NCBI GenBank assembly: GCA_019119875.1
Contig: DWWG01000238.1
Span: 1 to 61,372 of the forward strand
DNA length: 61,372 nt
Direction: 5' to 3'
From: Candidatus Dietzia intestinigallinarum
GTDB lineage: Bacteria > Actinomycetota > Actinomycetes > Mycobacteriales > Mycobacteriaceae
The position numbers and the translations under genes were made by a program. The first letter of the stretch is position 1. Each line of letters begins with the position of its first letter. The notes beneath the pieces were generated by a model that made no database searches, was not told the DNA's origin, and saw only the letters and a list, made by a program, of their open reading frames with translations. Below, in pieces: positions 8,391 through 18,145 of the stretch.

Positions 8391-9113
8391 ATGCGTCTCA
8401 CCACTCCTGCTCGTCCTCGTCCGACCCTTCGTACCGCGCTCGGCGTGCTCGCCCTGGCGCCCCCGCTCGTGCTCGCCGGGTGCGGCTCGGAGGACTCCAC
8501 CCCCGCAGCCGGGTCCGGGGGTGGCGACTCCACCTCGGCCACGGAAGCCGGCAGCGCCGACGCCACCGTCGAGTGCCCGCCCGAAGAGGGGACGACGGAG
8601 CGCACGACGAGCTTCGCCTCCGCTCCCCCGATGTGCCTGACCCCGGGGGTCGACTACACCGCGGTCATCACCACCGACGCCGGCACCGTCACGGTCGACC
8701 TGCTGGAGGACAAGGCGCCGGAGACCGTCAACAACTTCGTGTTCCTGGCGCGCAACCACTACTACGACGGCATCACCTTCCACCGCGTGATCCCCGGCTT
8801 CATGATCCAGGGCGGCGATCCGCAGGGCACCGGTAGCGGCGGCCCGGGCTACCAGTTCTCCGACGAACTCCCCGACGCCGGTGAGTACGAGATCGGCTCC
8901 GTGGCCATGGCCAACGCCGGGCCGGACACCAACGGGTCGCAGTTCTTCATCGTCACCGGCGACGCCGGCGTCTCCCTGCCCCCGGACTACAGCCTGTTCG
9001 GCACCGTCACCGAGGGCATGGAGACGGTCACGGCGATCGAGTCCGACGGCAGCGCCCAGGGGACCCCGTCGACGACGCACACCATCGAGTCGGTGGAGAT
9101 CATCGAGAACTGA
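8391..9113 (+). CDS. Cyclophilin-type peptidyl-prolyl cis-trans isomerase, lipoprotein
   Basis: Catalyses prolyl isomerisation, probably of exported proteins at the outer face of the membrane. A signal peptide ends in a lipobox LVLAGC (Cys near residue 28), followed by a Ser/Gly/Asp-rich linker. The cyclophilin domain begins near residue 80 and shows FHRVIPGFMIQGGDPQG, carrying the catalytic Arg, and NGSQFFI. The 240-aa length fits a lipoprotein cyclophilin. The ATG at 8391 lacks a Shine-Dalgarno but has TAAGTT 6 nt upstream. It is divergent from the GTPase gene and convergent with the TPM-like gene. Confidence 0.9.
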   Translation: MRLTTPARPRPTLRTALGVLALAPPLVLAGCGSEDSTPAAGSGGGDSTSATEAGSADATVECPPEEGTTERTTSFASAPPMCLTPGVDYTAVITTDAGTVTVDLLEDKAPETVNNFVFLARNHYYDGITFHRVIPGFMIQGGDPQGTGSGGPGYQFSDELPDAGEYEIGSVAMANAGPDTNGSQFFIVTGDAGVSLPPDYSLFGTVTEGMETVTAIESDGSAQGTPSTTHTIESVEIIEN

Positions 9114-9192
9114 TACCGGCTGCCGCCGCGCGCAGGCCCGGTGCACCAGCGCGGTCTCCGGGCTCTCGGGGCGGGCACCGTCTCCCACCCCC

Positions 9193-9318
9193 AAACAGGC
9201 CGAGTTGCGCACCATCAGCGAGACCGCACCCCGAAACAGGCCGAGTTGCGCACCATCAGCGAGGCATCGCCCGGCGTGTCGCCACGCTGTTGGTGCGCAA
9301 CTCGCTGATGGTGCGCAA
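9193..9318. repeat. Two 30-bp direct repeats plus an inverted copy between convergent genes
   Basis: A 30-bp sequence beginning AAACAGGCCGAGTTGCGCAC occurs identically at 9193-9222 and 9234-9263. Its core TTGCGCACCATCAGCGAG (9246-9263) is perfectly inverted at 9301-9318, giving an 18-bp stem with a 37-nt loop. A partial extra arm GTGCGCAACTCG lies at 9293-9304. The element fills the gap between the 3' ends of the cyclophilin and TPM-like genes, so it can act as a bidirectional terminator, though its direct duplication is more than a terminator needs. Confidence 0.75.
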
Positions 9319-9345
9319 AATCGGGTCCGCCCCGGGGCCGTGGGG

Positions 9346-10848
9346 CTAGTACCCACTCGACCCGCCACCACCGGAGAACGAGGCGTTCGAGTAGCTGGTG
9401 TTGGTGGAACTCGATGCCGCCTGGGCGGCCTGGACATCGTGGGAGTGCCAGCTGGAGGCCAGGTAGAACGGCACGAAGCCGTGATAGCCGAAGCCCGCGC
9501 GCCAGTCCGCGTCGTACAGTCGTGGCGCGCGACGGTCGCCGGCGTCCGCTGCGGCCTCCACGTCCGACATCTCGCGCTGCCGGATCGCCTCCACCACCAG
9601 CCGGTAGTCCACCACGAGACGCGCGTACCGGTCCATGAAGTCGGCGGCGCCGGTGTCCCTGGCGAGTTCGTCGGCCCGGGACTCCAGCGTCCTGGCCTCT
9701 GCGGACAGCCGCTCGTCCTTCGTGCCCAGCGCGGCGGCGACCATGTCCTCCCGGAGTTCGCCCAGCTGCCGGCGGCGCACGTCCGCATCGCCCTGCTCCA
9801 TGCGGAAGAGCTGGTCGATGTTGCGCTCCGCGGTCTCCATCTGGTCGACAGCGGTGTGCGCGGTCTCGATGTCGGCCGCCGCCGCCCGGAACTCGGCGTC
9901 CGTGGACTCGGGCCGGAGGTCGCCGATCCGGCCCATGACCGTGTCCAGCTCGAGGAAACGATCCCGCACGTCGGCCCACTGTGCCCGGAGTTCGTCGTCG
10001 GCCAGCGGCGATCGCAGGGAGTTGGCGCGCACGTTCAACCCGTCGAGCTCCCCCGCGATCCGCCCGTACTCGCGGGAGATCCGGTCGTAGCGCTCCCGGG
10101 CGGTGGCGGCCTTCTTCTTCCTCGAGCCGGCCACTGCGGCGCCGACGGCACCCGCGCCCACCACGCCCGCGCCGCCGAGCGCCCACGGCAACCAGGACGG
10201 TGCGCCCTCGGACTCCGGCGCGGCGACCGTCGGGTCGGCGGCGGCCCGCGCCCCGGCCAGCAGCCCGACGGCGGTGTTGTCGCGACGCATAGGGTCCTTC
10301 ATCGCCTCGAGCGAGCCGTCCAGGTGCGAGCCCTCGAAGAGGTCCAGGGCCACGCACACGTCGTCGCCGCAGTAGATGCCGACCTCGCGGGCCTCGGTGT
10401 CATTGGCCACGATCAGCATTCCCGGCGCCCACGTGGTCCGGTCCTCGGCCAGCAGGTCCGGTCGCAGGGCCTCGGCATACTCCAGGACGGTGTCGTTGAG
10501 GTTGCCGCCCCCGTCGTCGAAGACCAGGTATGCGACGTTCCGGACCTGCGGCGGGAAGTCGATCCGTGGCGTCTCGGTGCGCAGCAGCTCGTCGTCGCCG
10601 TCGGACAGCACGCCCGCACGGTCGGCGATGCCCACCGACACCGGCGCGGCGGGCGCGGGTGCGGGCTCGCCGGCGGGCGCGGGCTCACCGGCCGGAGCGG
10701 GTGCCGGTGAGGCCTCTACGGCCGGAGCGGGCGCGGGTTCCTGGGCTCGCGCGGGCCCAGCGACGAGAGGCCCCGCCGTGAGCAGGAACAGCGCGGCAAC
10801 GGCTAACGCCACGAGTAGTCGGAGCACTGGCTGGGTCGCTCGTGTCAT
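9346..10848 (-). CDS. Secreted/membrane TPM-like (DUF5129-like) protein
   Basis: Function unknown. A signal peptide (about residues 1-35) is followed by a Pro/Ala/Glu repeat region built on PAGEPAPAP and a TPM-like alpha/beta domain (about 72-200) beginning SVGIADRAGVLSDGDDELL, a typical TPM opening. A TM helix lies near residues 236-255 with the positive-inside signal SRKKK. A long helical, probably coiled-coil cytoplasmic region ends in a Gly/Ser tail SFSGGGGSSGY. The architecture resembles actinobacterial TPM/DUF5129 proteins from memory. The ATG at 10848 has TAGGCT (minus strand, 10860-10855) 6 nt upstream and no Shine-Dalgarno, suggesting a leaderless mRNA. It is divergent from the 2TM-SAVED-like gene, 82 bp away. 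Confidence 0.7.
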   Translation of the reverse strand: MTRATQPVLRLLVALAVAALFLLTAGPLVAGPARAQEPAPAPAVEASPAPAPAGEPAPAGEPAPAPAAPVSVGIADRAGVLSDGDDELLRTETPRIDFPPQVRNVAYLVFDDGGGNLNDTVLEYAEALRPDLLAEDRTTWAPGMLIVANDTEAREVGIYCGDDVCVALDLFEGSHLDGSLEAMKDPMRRDNTAVGLLAGARAAADPTVAAPESEGAPSWLPWALGGAGVVGAGAVGAAVAGSRKKKAATARERYDRISREYGRIAGELDGLNVRANSLRSPLADDELRAQWADVRDRFLELDTVMGRIGDLRPESTDAEFRAAAADIETAHTAVDQMETAERNIDQLFRMEQGDADVRRRQLGELREDMVAAALGTKDERLSAEARTLESRADELARDTGAADFMDRYARLVVDYRLVVEAIRQREMSDVEAAADAGDRRAPRLYDADWRAGFGYHGFVPFYLASSWHSHDVQAAQAASSSTNTSYSNASFSGGGGSSGY

Positions 10849-10930
10849 GTGTAGAGCCTAGGATCCCCCGACCGGGATGAACAGGCCCGCTCAGCGGGTG
10901 TCCGCCGCGGTTTCGGGCTAGCTTTGTCAC

Positions 10931-12205
10931 ATGCTCGTCGTGGAAACCCTCATCGCCGTGGCCATCGCGCTGACCACCGCGTTCGGCGGTCTGGTGGCGG
11001 ATGACGTCATCAGCGCGGACGGTTCCTGCACCATCTCCGGCGTCCCGGATCTGTGGTCGCACCACTGCACGTCGTTGCCGCGCCTGGCGTGGTTCCTGGG
11101 CTCCGCCGCGCTCCTGATAGTGATGATGGCGCTGCGTCACTGGATGATCAACCGCAACGGCACGCTGTACTACCTGCGTCTGCTGCCGGCGTCGAGCGCG
11201 GATCACCTGCGTGGCGCCATGGACATGGCCCGGGCGCGCAGTCTCGACTTCCGCACGGCCACCGGGTGGTTCGGGGCGGTGGGCGACGTCCTGGATATCC
11301 GCGGGGACGTCGGGCGGGTGTCGGACGAGTTGGAACGCGCGATGAACGACGACGACGAGGCCACCGGCTACCTGTTCGCGCCCAATCTCTCGTTTCCCGC
11401 AGCGCTGGCCGTGGGCTATGACGTCCTGTTGCGGCAGCGGACGTCGCTCGCCGAGGTGCCGGAGGAGCCCCGTGCGACCCGTGTGCCGGGCGGGGACACG
11501 GGGATGCGGACGGTGTACTTCGATGACGGCTACGACGAGTGGTCCTCGCGCGAGTGGCTCGTCCACCACGACTACCCGGATCCGGACATCACCCTGACCA
11601 CGCTCGGCACGCCGCCCGCGGACCGGCACGAGGTCCGCCGGGTCTGGCTGTCCCTGCAGTTGGGGGCCACCGGTCCGGTCTCGGAGGTCGACGCGGAGCA
11701 CCCGCTGCGCGGGACGTGCGATGTCGTGGTGGTGGCGGGCCCCACCGAGACCGTCGACGGTGAGATCCACCTCCGCGAGTGGGAGATGCCCACCAGGCGG
11801 TGGGTCCCGGGCACGAGTGGCCGGAAGATCGACGCGGGGTCGTACGCGAAGTTGCTGGAGGAGCTGTCGGGGGCGATCGAGCACGTCCTGGACGAGTACC
11901 CGGAGGCGAACGTGCTGCTCTGCGCGGATCTGCCGCGGACCGTGCAGTTCGCGCTGGGGTATGTGATCTCCGAGCGCAAGGACCGCCACATCGTGGGCAA
12001 GCGTCCCGATCTGCACCGGCCGCAGCCCGGCGATTCACCCGCCGAGCGCGCCCAGGCGCACGCGGAGAACGCGGGGCTGAGCTCGCTGAGCCGGTTCTGG
12101 GCCTCGGTGACGCCGGTGCTGGTCCACCACGGCGAGGCGCGGCCGACGCTGGTGCACCCGGCGCAGCGCCCCGAGGTCGTGGCCACGTACGTCGACACCA
12201 CGTAA
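10931..12205 (+). CDS. Two-TM protein with SAVED-like double CARF-type region (candidate nucleotide-signal sensor)
   Basis: No firm family. TM1 is residues 4-23 and TM2 about 52-72, with a short outside loop carrying Cys33 and Cys46, which could form a disulfide. The cytoplasmic part has two similar strand-turn-helix segments: GYLFAPNLSFPAALAVGYDV (146-164) and NVLLCADLPRTVQFALGYVI (327-346), the second preceded by the long helix YAKLLEELSGAIEHVLDEY. A strand, a Pro-containing turn and a helix with ALxxG, occurring twice, is how I would expect the two CARF-like halves of a SAVED domain to look. With two N-terminal TMs this would match 2TM-SAVED (Cap14-like) effectors of CBASS. No cyclase gene lies nearby, so this is inference. 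TAGCTT (10919-10924) lies 6 nt before the ATG, suggesting a leaderless transcript. Confidence 0.55.
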   Translation: MLVVETLIAVAIALTTAFGGLVADDVISADGSCTISGVPDLWSHHCTSLPRLAWFLGSAALLIVMMALRHWMINRNGTLYYLRLLPASSADHLRGAMDMARARSLDFRTATGWFGAVGDVLDIRGDVGRVSDELERAMNDDDEATGYLFAPNLSFPAALAVGYDVLLRQRTSLAEVPEEPRATRVPGGDTGMRTVYFDDGYDEWSSREWLVHHDYPDPDITLTTLGTPPADRHEVRRVWLSLQLGATGPVSEVDAEHPLRGTCDVVVVAGPTETVDGEIHLREWEMPTRRWVPGTSGRKIDAGSYAKLLEELSGAIEHVLDEYPEANVLLCADLPRTVQFALGYVISERKDRHIVGKRPDLHRPQPGDSPAERAQAHAENAGLSSLSRFWASVTPVLVHHGEARPTLVHPAQRPEVVATYVDTT

Positions 12206-12342
12206 CCGCGACGGGCGACCGACCTCACCCCCTTCTCCACGTCGAGTCGTTGCGTGCAGCATTTCCCCAGGACATCCGCCGCACACCGCTGCCGCAGCGA
12301 CTCAACGCCAGCGCCTTACCTCGCCGGCCAGCGCCCGGCGCG
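12206..12342. terminator. Weak imperfect hairpin between convergent genes
   Basis: GAGTCG(T)TGCG near 12244 can pair with CGCA(G)CGACTC near 12294, a 6+4 bp stem with one mismatch and a loop of about 40 nt. It lies between the 3' ends of the SAVED-like gene and glf. It is a weak terminator candidate; nothing else is apparent in the gap. Confidence 0.25.
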
Positions 12343-13975
<1,633 letters not shown>

Positions 13976-16114
13976 TTGAGCACACGACGCCGCACCCTGC
14001 ACTTGCGCGGCCGACGCCGAACCCTCGCCGTGGCGGTGGCGGTCGCGGCGTCCGTCGTCACCCCCCTCGCCGTCTACGGGGCCGACCAGCTCGTCGAGTC
14101 CGGAGATGACATCGCGACCACCGCCGGCACCGGCCTGCCCACCGGCGAGGTCGAGGTCCCCCTCGCCGACGCACCGTCGGCCGCGGGAGTGAACCGCGAC
14201 ATCGCCGGCGGCAGCGCCCCAGTCAAGGAGGTCACCTCAGAGACCCCGTTCTCGATGATGGGCGTCACCTGGAAGGGCTCCCATCCCGAGGCCGTGGCCA
14301 ACGTGCGCGCCCAGAACCCCGACGGGTCGTGGGGCCCCTGGTTCGAGGCCGAGGCGGTGGACGGCAAGGGCGAGAGCACCACCGGCACCGGCGGCACCGA
14401 GCCCGTCTACCTCGGCCTGGACACCACGGCCGTCCAGATCGCCCTGAGCGGCGTCGACCTGGCCGACTCCTCGCTGGCCGACGCCCCCGACGCGGACGCG
14501 ACGGCACCCGACGCCTCCGAACCCCCCGCCGACGAGGACGTCGCGGCCCGCACCGACGAGCCCGCCGACAAGGACACGAGCTCCGACCGGGCGGATGCGG
14601 CAGACGAGGCCACCTCGTCCCGCGCGACGACCCCCGCCCCGGCCGCACCCGCCGACGGGCAGGCCACACAGACCGACGCGGGCTCCCGGAGCGAGCCCGC
14701 CACCGGCGCGACCGACACGGCACCGCCGGTGCCCACCCGCTTCGCGGACATCAAGCCGGTCGCCGAGACCTCCGAGCTCGACGCGAGCACCGTGCAGGCC
14801 GTCCTGCTCTCGCCCGACAAGACCCCGACCCCCGACCCGGACGCGTTCGGCGACATCGCCGCCACCGGCGGCACCGGCACCGACGCCGACGTCTCCGTAC
14901 GCCAGCCCTCGATCATCACCCGCTCGGGCTGGGGAGCCGACGAATCCCAGCGGTGCCGCAACGCCACCTACGACGATACCCTGGCCGCCGCGACCGTGCA
15001 CCACACCGCCGGCAGCAACAACTACACCCGCGAGGGCTCGGCGGGCGTCGTGCGCGGCATCTACACGTACCACGCACGCACGCTCGGCTGGTGCGACGTC
15101 GGGTACAACGTGCTGGTCGACAAGTACGGCCAGGCCTTCGAGGGCCGCCACGGCGGCCTGAGCCGCAACGTCCAGGGCGCCCACGCCGGCGGCTTCAACA
15201 GCAACACCTGGGGCATCTCCATGATGGGCGACTACTCGACCCTCACCCCGCCGGACGTCACCGTCCGCAAGGTCGGCGAGATCATCGGCTGGCGCCTCGC
15301 CGTGGCCGGCGTGGACCCCAAGGGCTCCGCCACCCACTACTCGGAGGGCACCTCGTTCACCAAGTACTCCTACGGCACCTCCGTGCGACTGCCGAACATC
15401 TTCGCCCACCGCGACGTCGGGCTCACCTCCTGCCCCGGTGACGCCGGCTACGCGAAGATGGACCAGATCCGCGACATCGCGGCCTCCTACGCCAAGGGCG
15501 GCAACAGTGGCGGCGGCGGTGGCACCGGTGGTGGCACCGGTGGTGGCACCGGTGGTGGCGACGGCGGTGGTGACGGCGGTGGTGACGGCGGAACCAGCCC
15601 GTCCACCGGCGGCGGCACCGGCTCGTCCCTGCCCAAGATCTCGCAGTCAGGCATCCAGGAGGCCGTCACCAGCGCACTGCGGACCGTCCTCAACGGCGGC
15701 ACAATCGACGTGCAGGACCTGACCCGCATCCTGACCGGCGGCAAGACCCTGAAGGACATCCCGCTGGACGCCGGGTCGGTCGGAGACCTGGTCGGCGGCG
15801 ACTTCGAACGACTCGCCACACAGCTGGCCGGCCCGCTGGGCAAGGTCCTGTCCGGGATCCAGAAGTTCGGCGACGTCTCACTGGTCAAGCACGAGAACGG
15901 CGCGCTGTACTCGTCCCCCGAGACCGGCACCCATCCGGTGTGGGGCGTGATCGGTGACGCGTGGGCCGCCCAGGGCTTCGAGCACGGCCCCCTCGGCCTG
16001 CCGGTGTCCACCGAGGCCGAGCGCGAGGACGGGACGATCGCCCAGCGCTTCGTCGGCGGCACCCTGGTCTACGACCCGGACACCAAGGAGATCTCGGTCG
16101 AGCCGAACCCGTAG
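13976..16114 (+). CDS. Secreted PGRP-type N-acetylmuramoyl-L-alanine amidase with LGFP repeats (Rv3811 type)
   Basis: Expected to cut the MurNAc-L-Ala bond of peptidoglycan outside the cell. An Arg-rich signal peptide (residues 1-35) precedes a long acidic, Ala/Asp-rich region. The amidase/PGRP domain runs from about residue 311 to 500. Its zinc ligands are in TVHHTAG (His342 or 343), AHRDVG (His478) and SCPGD (Cys486). A Gly/Thr/Asp linker (about 508-540) made of near-perfect 12-bp repeats leads to LGFP-type wall-binding repeats (YSSPETGTHPVWGVIGDAW, HGPLGLPVSTE). The start is TTG at 13976, with GGAGAAG 5 nt upstream. Divergent from glf, as in mycobacteria. Two strong hairpins follow the gene. 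Confidence 0.9.
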   Translation: MSTRRRTLHLRGRRRTLAVAVAVAASVVTPLAVYGADQLVESGDDIATTAGTGLPTGEVEVPLADAPSAAGVNRDIAGGSAPVKEVTSETPFSMMGVTWKGSHPEAVANVRAQNPDGSWGPWFEAEAVDGKGESTTGTGGTEPVYLGLDTTAVQIALSGVDLADSSLADAPDADATAPDASEPPADEDVAARTDEPADKDTSSDRADAADEATSSRATTPAPAAPADGQATQTDAGSRSEPATGATDTAPPVPTRFADIKPVAETSELDASTVQAVLLSPDKTPTPDPDAFGDIAATGGTGTDADVSVRQPSIITRSGWGADESQRCRNATYDDTLAAATVHHTAGSNNYTREGSAGVVRGIYTYHARTLGWCDVGYNVLVDKYGQAFEGRHGGLSRNVQGAHAGGFNSNTWGISMMGDYSTLTPPDVTVRKVGEIIGWRLAVAGVDPKGSATHYSEGTSFTKYSYGTSVRLPNIFAHRDVGLTSCPGDAGYAKMDQIRDIAASYAKGGNSGGGGGTGGGTGGGTGGGDGGGDGGGDGGTSPSTGGGTGSSLPKISQSGIQEAVTSALRTVLNGGTIDVQDLTRILTGGKTLKDIPLDAGSVGDLVGGDFERLATQLAGPLGKVLSGIQKFGDVSLVKHENGALYSSPETGTHPVWGVIGDAWAAQGFEHGPLGLPVSTEAEREDGTIAQRFVGGTLVYDPDTKEISVEPNP

Positions 16115-16145
16115 CACCCGACAGACCCGCGGACGGCTCCCACCA

Positions 16146-16184
16146 GGTGTGCCCGCCTCCCCACCCCGGGGCGGCGGGCACACC
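16146..16184. terminator. Hairpin after the amidase gene
   Basis: GGTGTGCCCGCC (16146-16157) pairs perfectly with GGCGGGCACACC (16173-16184), and the loop contains a smaller CCCC/GGGG pairing. It lies 32 nt after the amidase stop, in a convergent gap. No T-tract is present. Confidence 0.7.
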
Positions 16185-16209
16185 GGGGAAGTGGTGGGGA
16201 CCGGCCCGC

Positions 16210-16255
16210 ACACCTGTGCCCGAGCCGACGTGGATGTCGGCTCGGGCACAGGTGT
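16210..16255. terminator. 20-bp perfect palindrome between convergent genes
   Basis: A 20-nt arm starting ACACCTGTGCCCG (16210-16229) is perfectly inverted at 16236-16255 with a 6-nt GTGGAT loop. It is the strongest hairpin noticed in the window, placed 18 nt beyond the stop of the minus-strand HAD gene and in tandem with the hairpin at 16146-16184. It probably works as a bidirectional terminator. Confidence 0.8.
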
Positions 16256-16272
16256 CGTACGGGGTTGGCGGC

Positions 16273-17208
16273 TCAGACCCACCAGCGGCGCAGCACGTGC
16301 GCCAGGCCGGCCTCGTCGTTGCTCAGCGTGACCTCGTCGGCGACCGCGTGGACCGACGGGATCGCGTTGCCCATCGCGACACCGTGGTCGGCCCACCGCA
16401 GCATCTCCAGATCGTTGGGCATGTCGCCGAAAGCCACGGTCACAGGGGCCTGCCGCTCGGCCACTCCCCCACCGGCCGCACCACCGGCACCGACAGCACT
16501 GCCGGCACCGACCGCGCCGGCCGCATCCCCGCCCGCCCTGACGAGCGCGGACGCCGAGCGCGCGGACGCCGGCACCGTCACCTCACCGGACGTGAGCAGG
16601 GTGAGGCCGCTGGCCTTGGTGACGCCGCGGGGCGCGAACTCGATCAGTCCGTCGGTGGTCGAGAAGGTCATGTCCGCCAGGTGCTCGACGGCGCCGTGCA
16701 GCGCGGCCGCCATGTCGGCGCTCGACATGCCCGGCACCCGGGCGAGCAACTTGAGCACCGGCTCGGACAGGACCTCCTCGTGCCCCACCTCGAGGTGCTC
16801 GAGGGCGATCCACGCGTGCTCGTAGTCGGGGCTGGCGACGAAATCCGCATCGGCCGCGTCCCGCCCGAGCCGCTCCGCCGCGATCCCGCTCCCGGGCAGC
16901 CGCTCTCGGAGGATCTCGTCGAGTTCGACCAGTACCTCCGGTTGCAGGAGCGTGGTGGCCAGGAACTCACCGGAGTCGGTGTCCATGATCACCGCACCGT
17001 TCGCACACACCGCCAACGGTGCCACCGGGAGCTGGTCGACGATCTGGGGCATCCAGCGTGGCGGCCGCCCCGTGGCCAGGACGAACGAGGCCCCGTCCGA
17101 GACGATGTCCTCGACGACGGCCCGGTTGGCCGCCGGGAGGAGATGGTCACTACCGATCAGTGTGCCGTCGATGTCCGAGGCGACGAGCAGAGGTCTGGAG
17201 GACGTCAC
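16273..17208 (-). CDS. HAD-superfamily hydrolase, Cof type (Rv3813c type)
   Basis: Probable sugar-phosphate or flavin-type phosphatase. HAD motif I is ASDIDGTLIG near residue 11 (nucleophile and acid Asp), motif II is in LATGRPP, and motif IV is AFGDMPNDLEMLRWADHGVAMGN split across the C-terminal end. The cap domain carries an Ala/Gly-rich insert (AGAVGAGSAVGAGGAAGG) that is probably a linker expansion. The start is taken as GTG at 17208, overlapping the PlsC stop by 4 nt (311 aa), because motif I is normally within the first 15 residues. Confidence 0.88.
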   Translation of the reverse strand: MTSSRPLLVASDIDGTLIGSDHLLPAANRAVVEDIVSDGASFVLATGRPPRWMPQIVDQLPVAPLAVCANGAVIMDTDSGEFLATTLLQPEVLVELDEILRERLPGSGIAAERLGRDAADADFVASPDYEHAWIALEHLEVGHEEVLSEPVLKLLARVPGMSSADMAAALHGAVEHLADMTFSTTDGLIEFAPRGVTKASGLTLLTSGEVTVPASARSASALVRAGGDAAGAVGAGSAVGAGGAAGGGVAERQAPVTVAFGDMPNDLEMLRWADHGVAMGNAIPSVHAVADEVTLSNDEAGLAHVLRRWWV

Positions 17209-18071
17209 GGAGTGTTCGGACCGCCCGTCATCGGGTCGCCGTCGTCGGTCTCCCGGGGTGGCCCGGACCGCGGCGCGGTGCCCTCGGACGGCCCGGCACC
17301 GCCCGTCCCGACGTCCTTGGCCGCCCGGCGGCGCATCCGCTCGGCGTGCTCGGCCTCGTCGAGGGCGTTCGCCTCCTCGAGGGTCGGCGCCGATCCGCCG
17401 AGACGCGCCGGCACCCAGCTCGCCCCGGCCGGGTAGGGGCCGTAGCGCCGGGCGTACTCGTCCTGCAGGCGCTCGAGGGTGGCCTGCATCTGGGTCCGGA
17501 GCTTCTCGGTGCACTCGGCGACGGGCTCATACGCCTCCACGGGCTCGCCGACCTCCATCATGATGGGCACCTTGGGCCGCAGCAGCTTCTTGGGCAGTCC
17601 CTTGGTCCAGACGCGCTGCGACCCCCAGATGGTCACCGGGAGAAGCGGCACACCGGCCTCGAGCGCCATGCGCACCGCACCGGACTTGAACGCCTTGATC
17701 TCGAAACTGCGGCTGATGGTGGCCTCGGGGAACACGCCCACCAGTTCGCCGGCGCGCAGACGCCTGACCGCCTCGTCGAACGAGTCCTTGCCGGCGGTCC
17801 TGTCGACGGGGATGTGCCGGAGCTCGCGCATGATCGGGCCGGCCACGGAGTGGTCGAACACCTCGGCCTTGGCCATGTAGCGGATGAACCGCTTGTGCAC
17901 GCGCGCGGGGATGCCGCCGTAGACGAAGTCGAAGTATCCGGTGTGGTTGATCACCACGACCGCGCCACCCTTTTCGGGGAAATGCCGTTCCCCGCGCATG
18001 GTGATGTCCAGCCCCTGAACCTTGAACAACGTGCGGGCGACGCCGATGATCGCCGTATAGAGCAGCTCCAC
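17205..18071 (-). CDS. 1-acyl-sn-glycerol-3-phosphate acyltransferase-type (PlsC family)
   Basis: Acyltransferase of phospholipid or lipid synthesis at the cytoplasmic membrane. The HX4D motif NHTGYFDF and the EGT-like motif VFPEATISRSFEIK are visible, with VTIWGSQRVW further on. The C-terminal 60 residues are polar and disordered. The start is GTG at 18071 (288 aa), with GGGGGG just upstream and also TACGCT (minus strand, 18084-18079) 7 nt before it. Coupled to the HAD gene by a 4-nt overlap. Mycobacteria carry several tandem copies here; only one is present. Confidence 0.9.
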   Translation of the reverse strand: MELLYTAIIGVARTLFKVQGLDITMRGERHFPEKGGAVVVINHTGYFDFVYGGIPARVHKRFIRYMAKAEVFDHSVAGPIMRELRHIPVDRTAGKDSFDEAVRRLRAGELVGVFPEATISRSFEIKAFKSGAVRMALEAGVPLLPVTIWGSQRVWTKGLPKKLLRPKVPIMMEVGEPVEAYEPVAECTEKLRTQMQATLERLQDEYARRYGPYPAGASWVPARLGGSAPTLEEANALDEAEHAERMRRRAAKDVGTGGAGPSEGTAPRSGPPRETDDGDPMTGGPNTP

Positions 18072-18145
18072 GCCCCCCAGCGTAGCCGTCCGCACCCCGG
18101 TTCTGCTGCCGTGTAGGTTCGGGCCTCCCGTGTAGGTTCGGCGTC

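Noticed and set aside
9193..9318. Possible short CRISPR array
   Set aside because: Only two direct copies, an 11-nt spacer and an inverted third copy; no cas genes. It fits a terminator-like repeat.
6191..12205. A complete CBASS or Thoeris-type defence operon
   Set aside because: No CD-NTase, TIR, ubiquitin-like or nuclease partner lies beside the SAVED-like gene, and the genes are not co-directional. Only an orphan candidate is claimed.
16273..17514. HAD gene starting at 17514
   Set aside because: The extra 102 residues overlap the PlsC gene and lack family similarity; GTG at 17208 puts the HAD motif I at the N-terminus.
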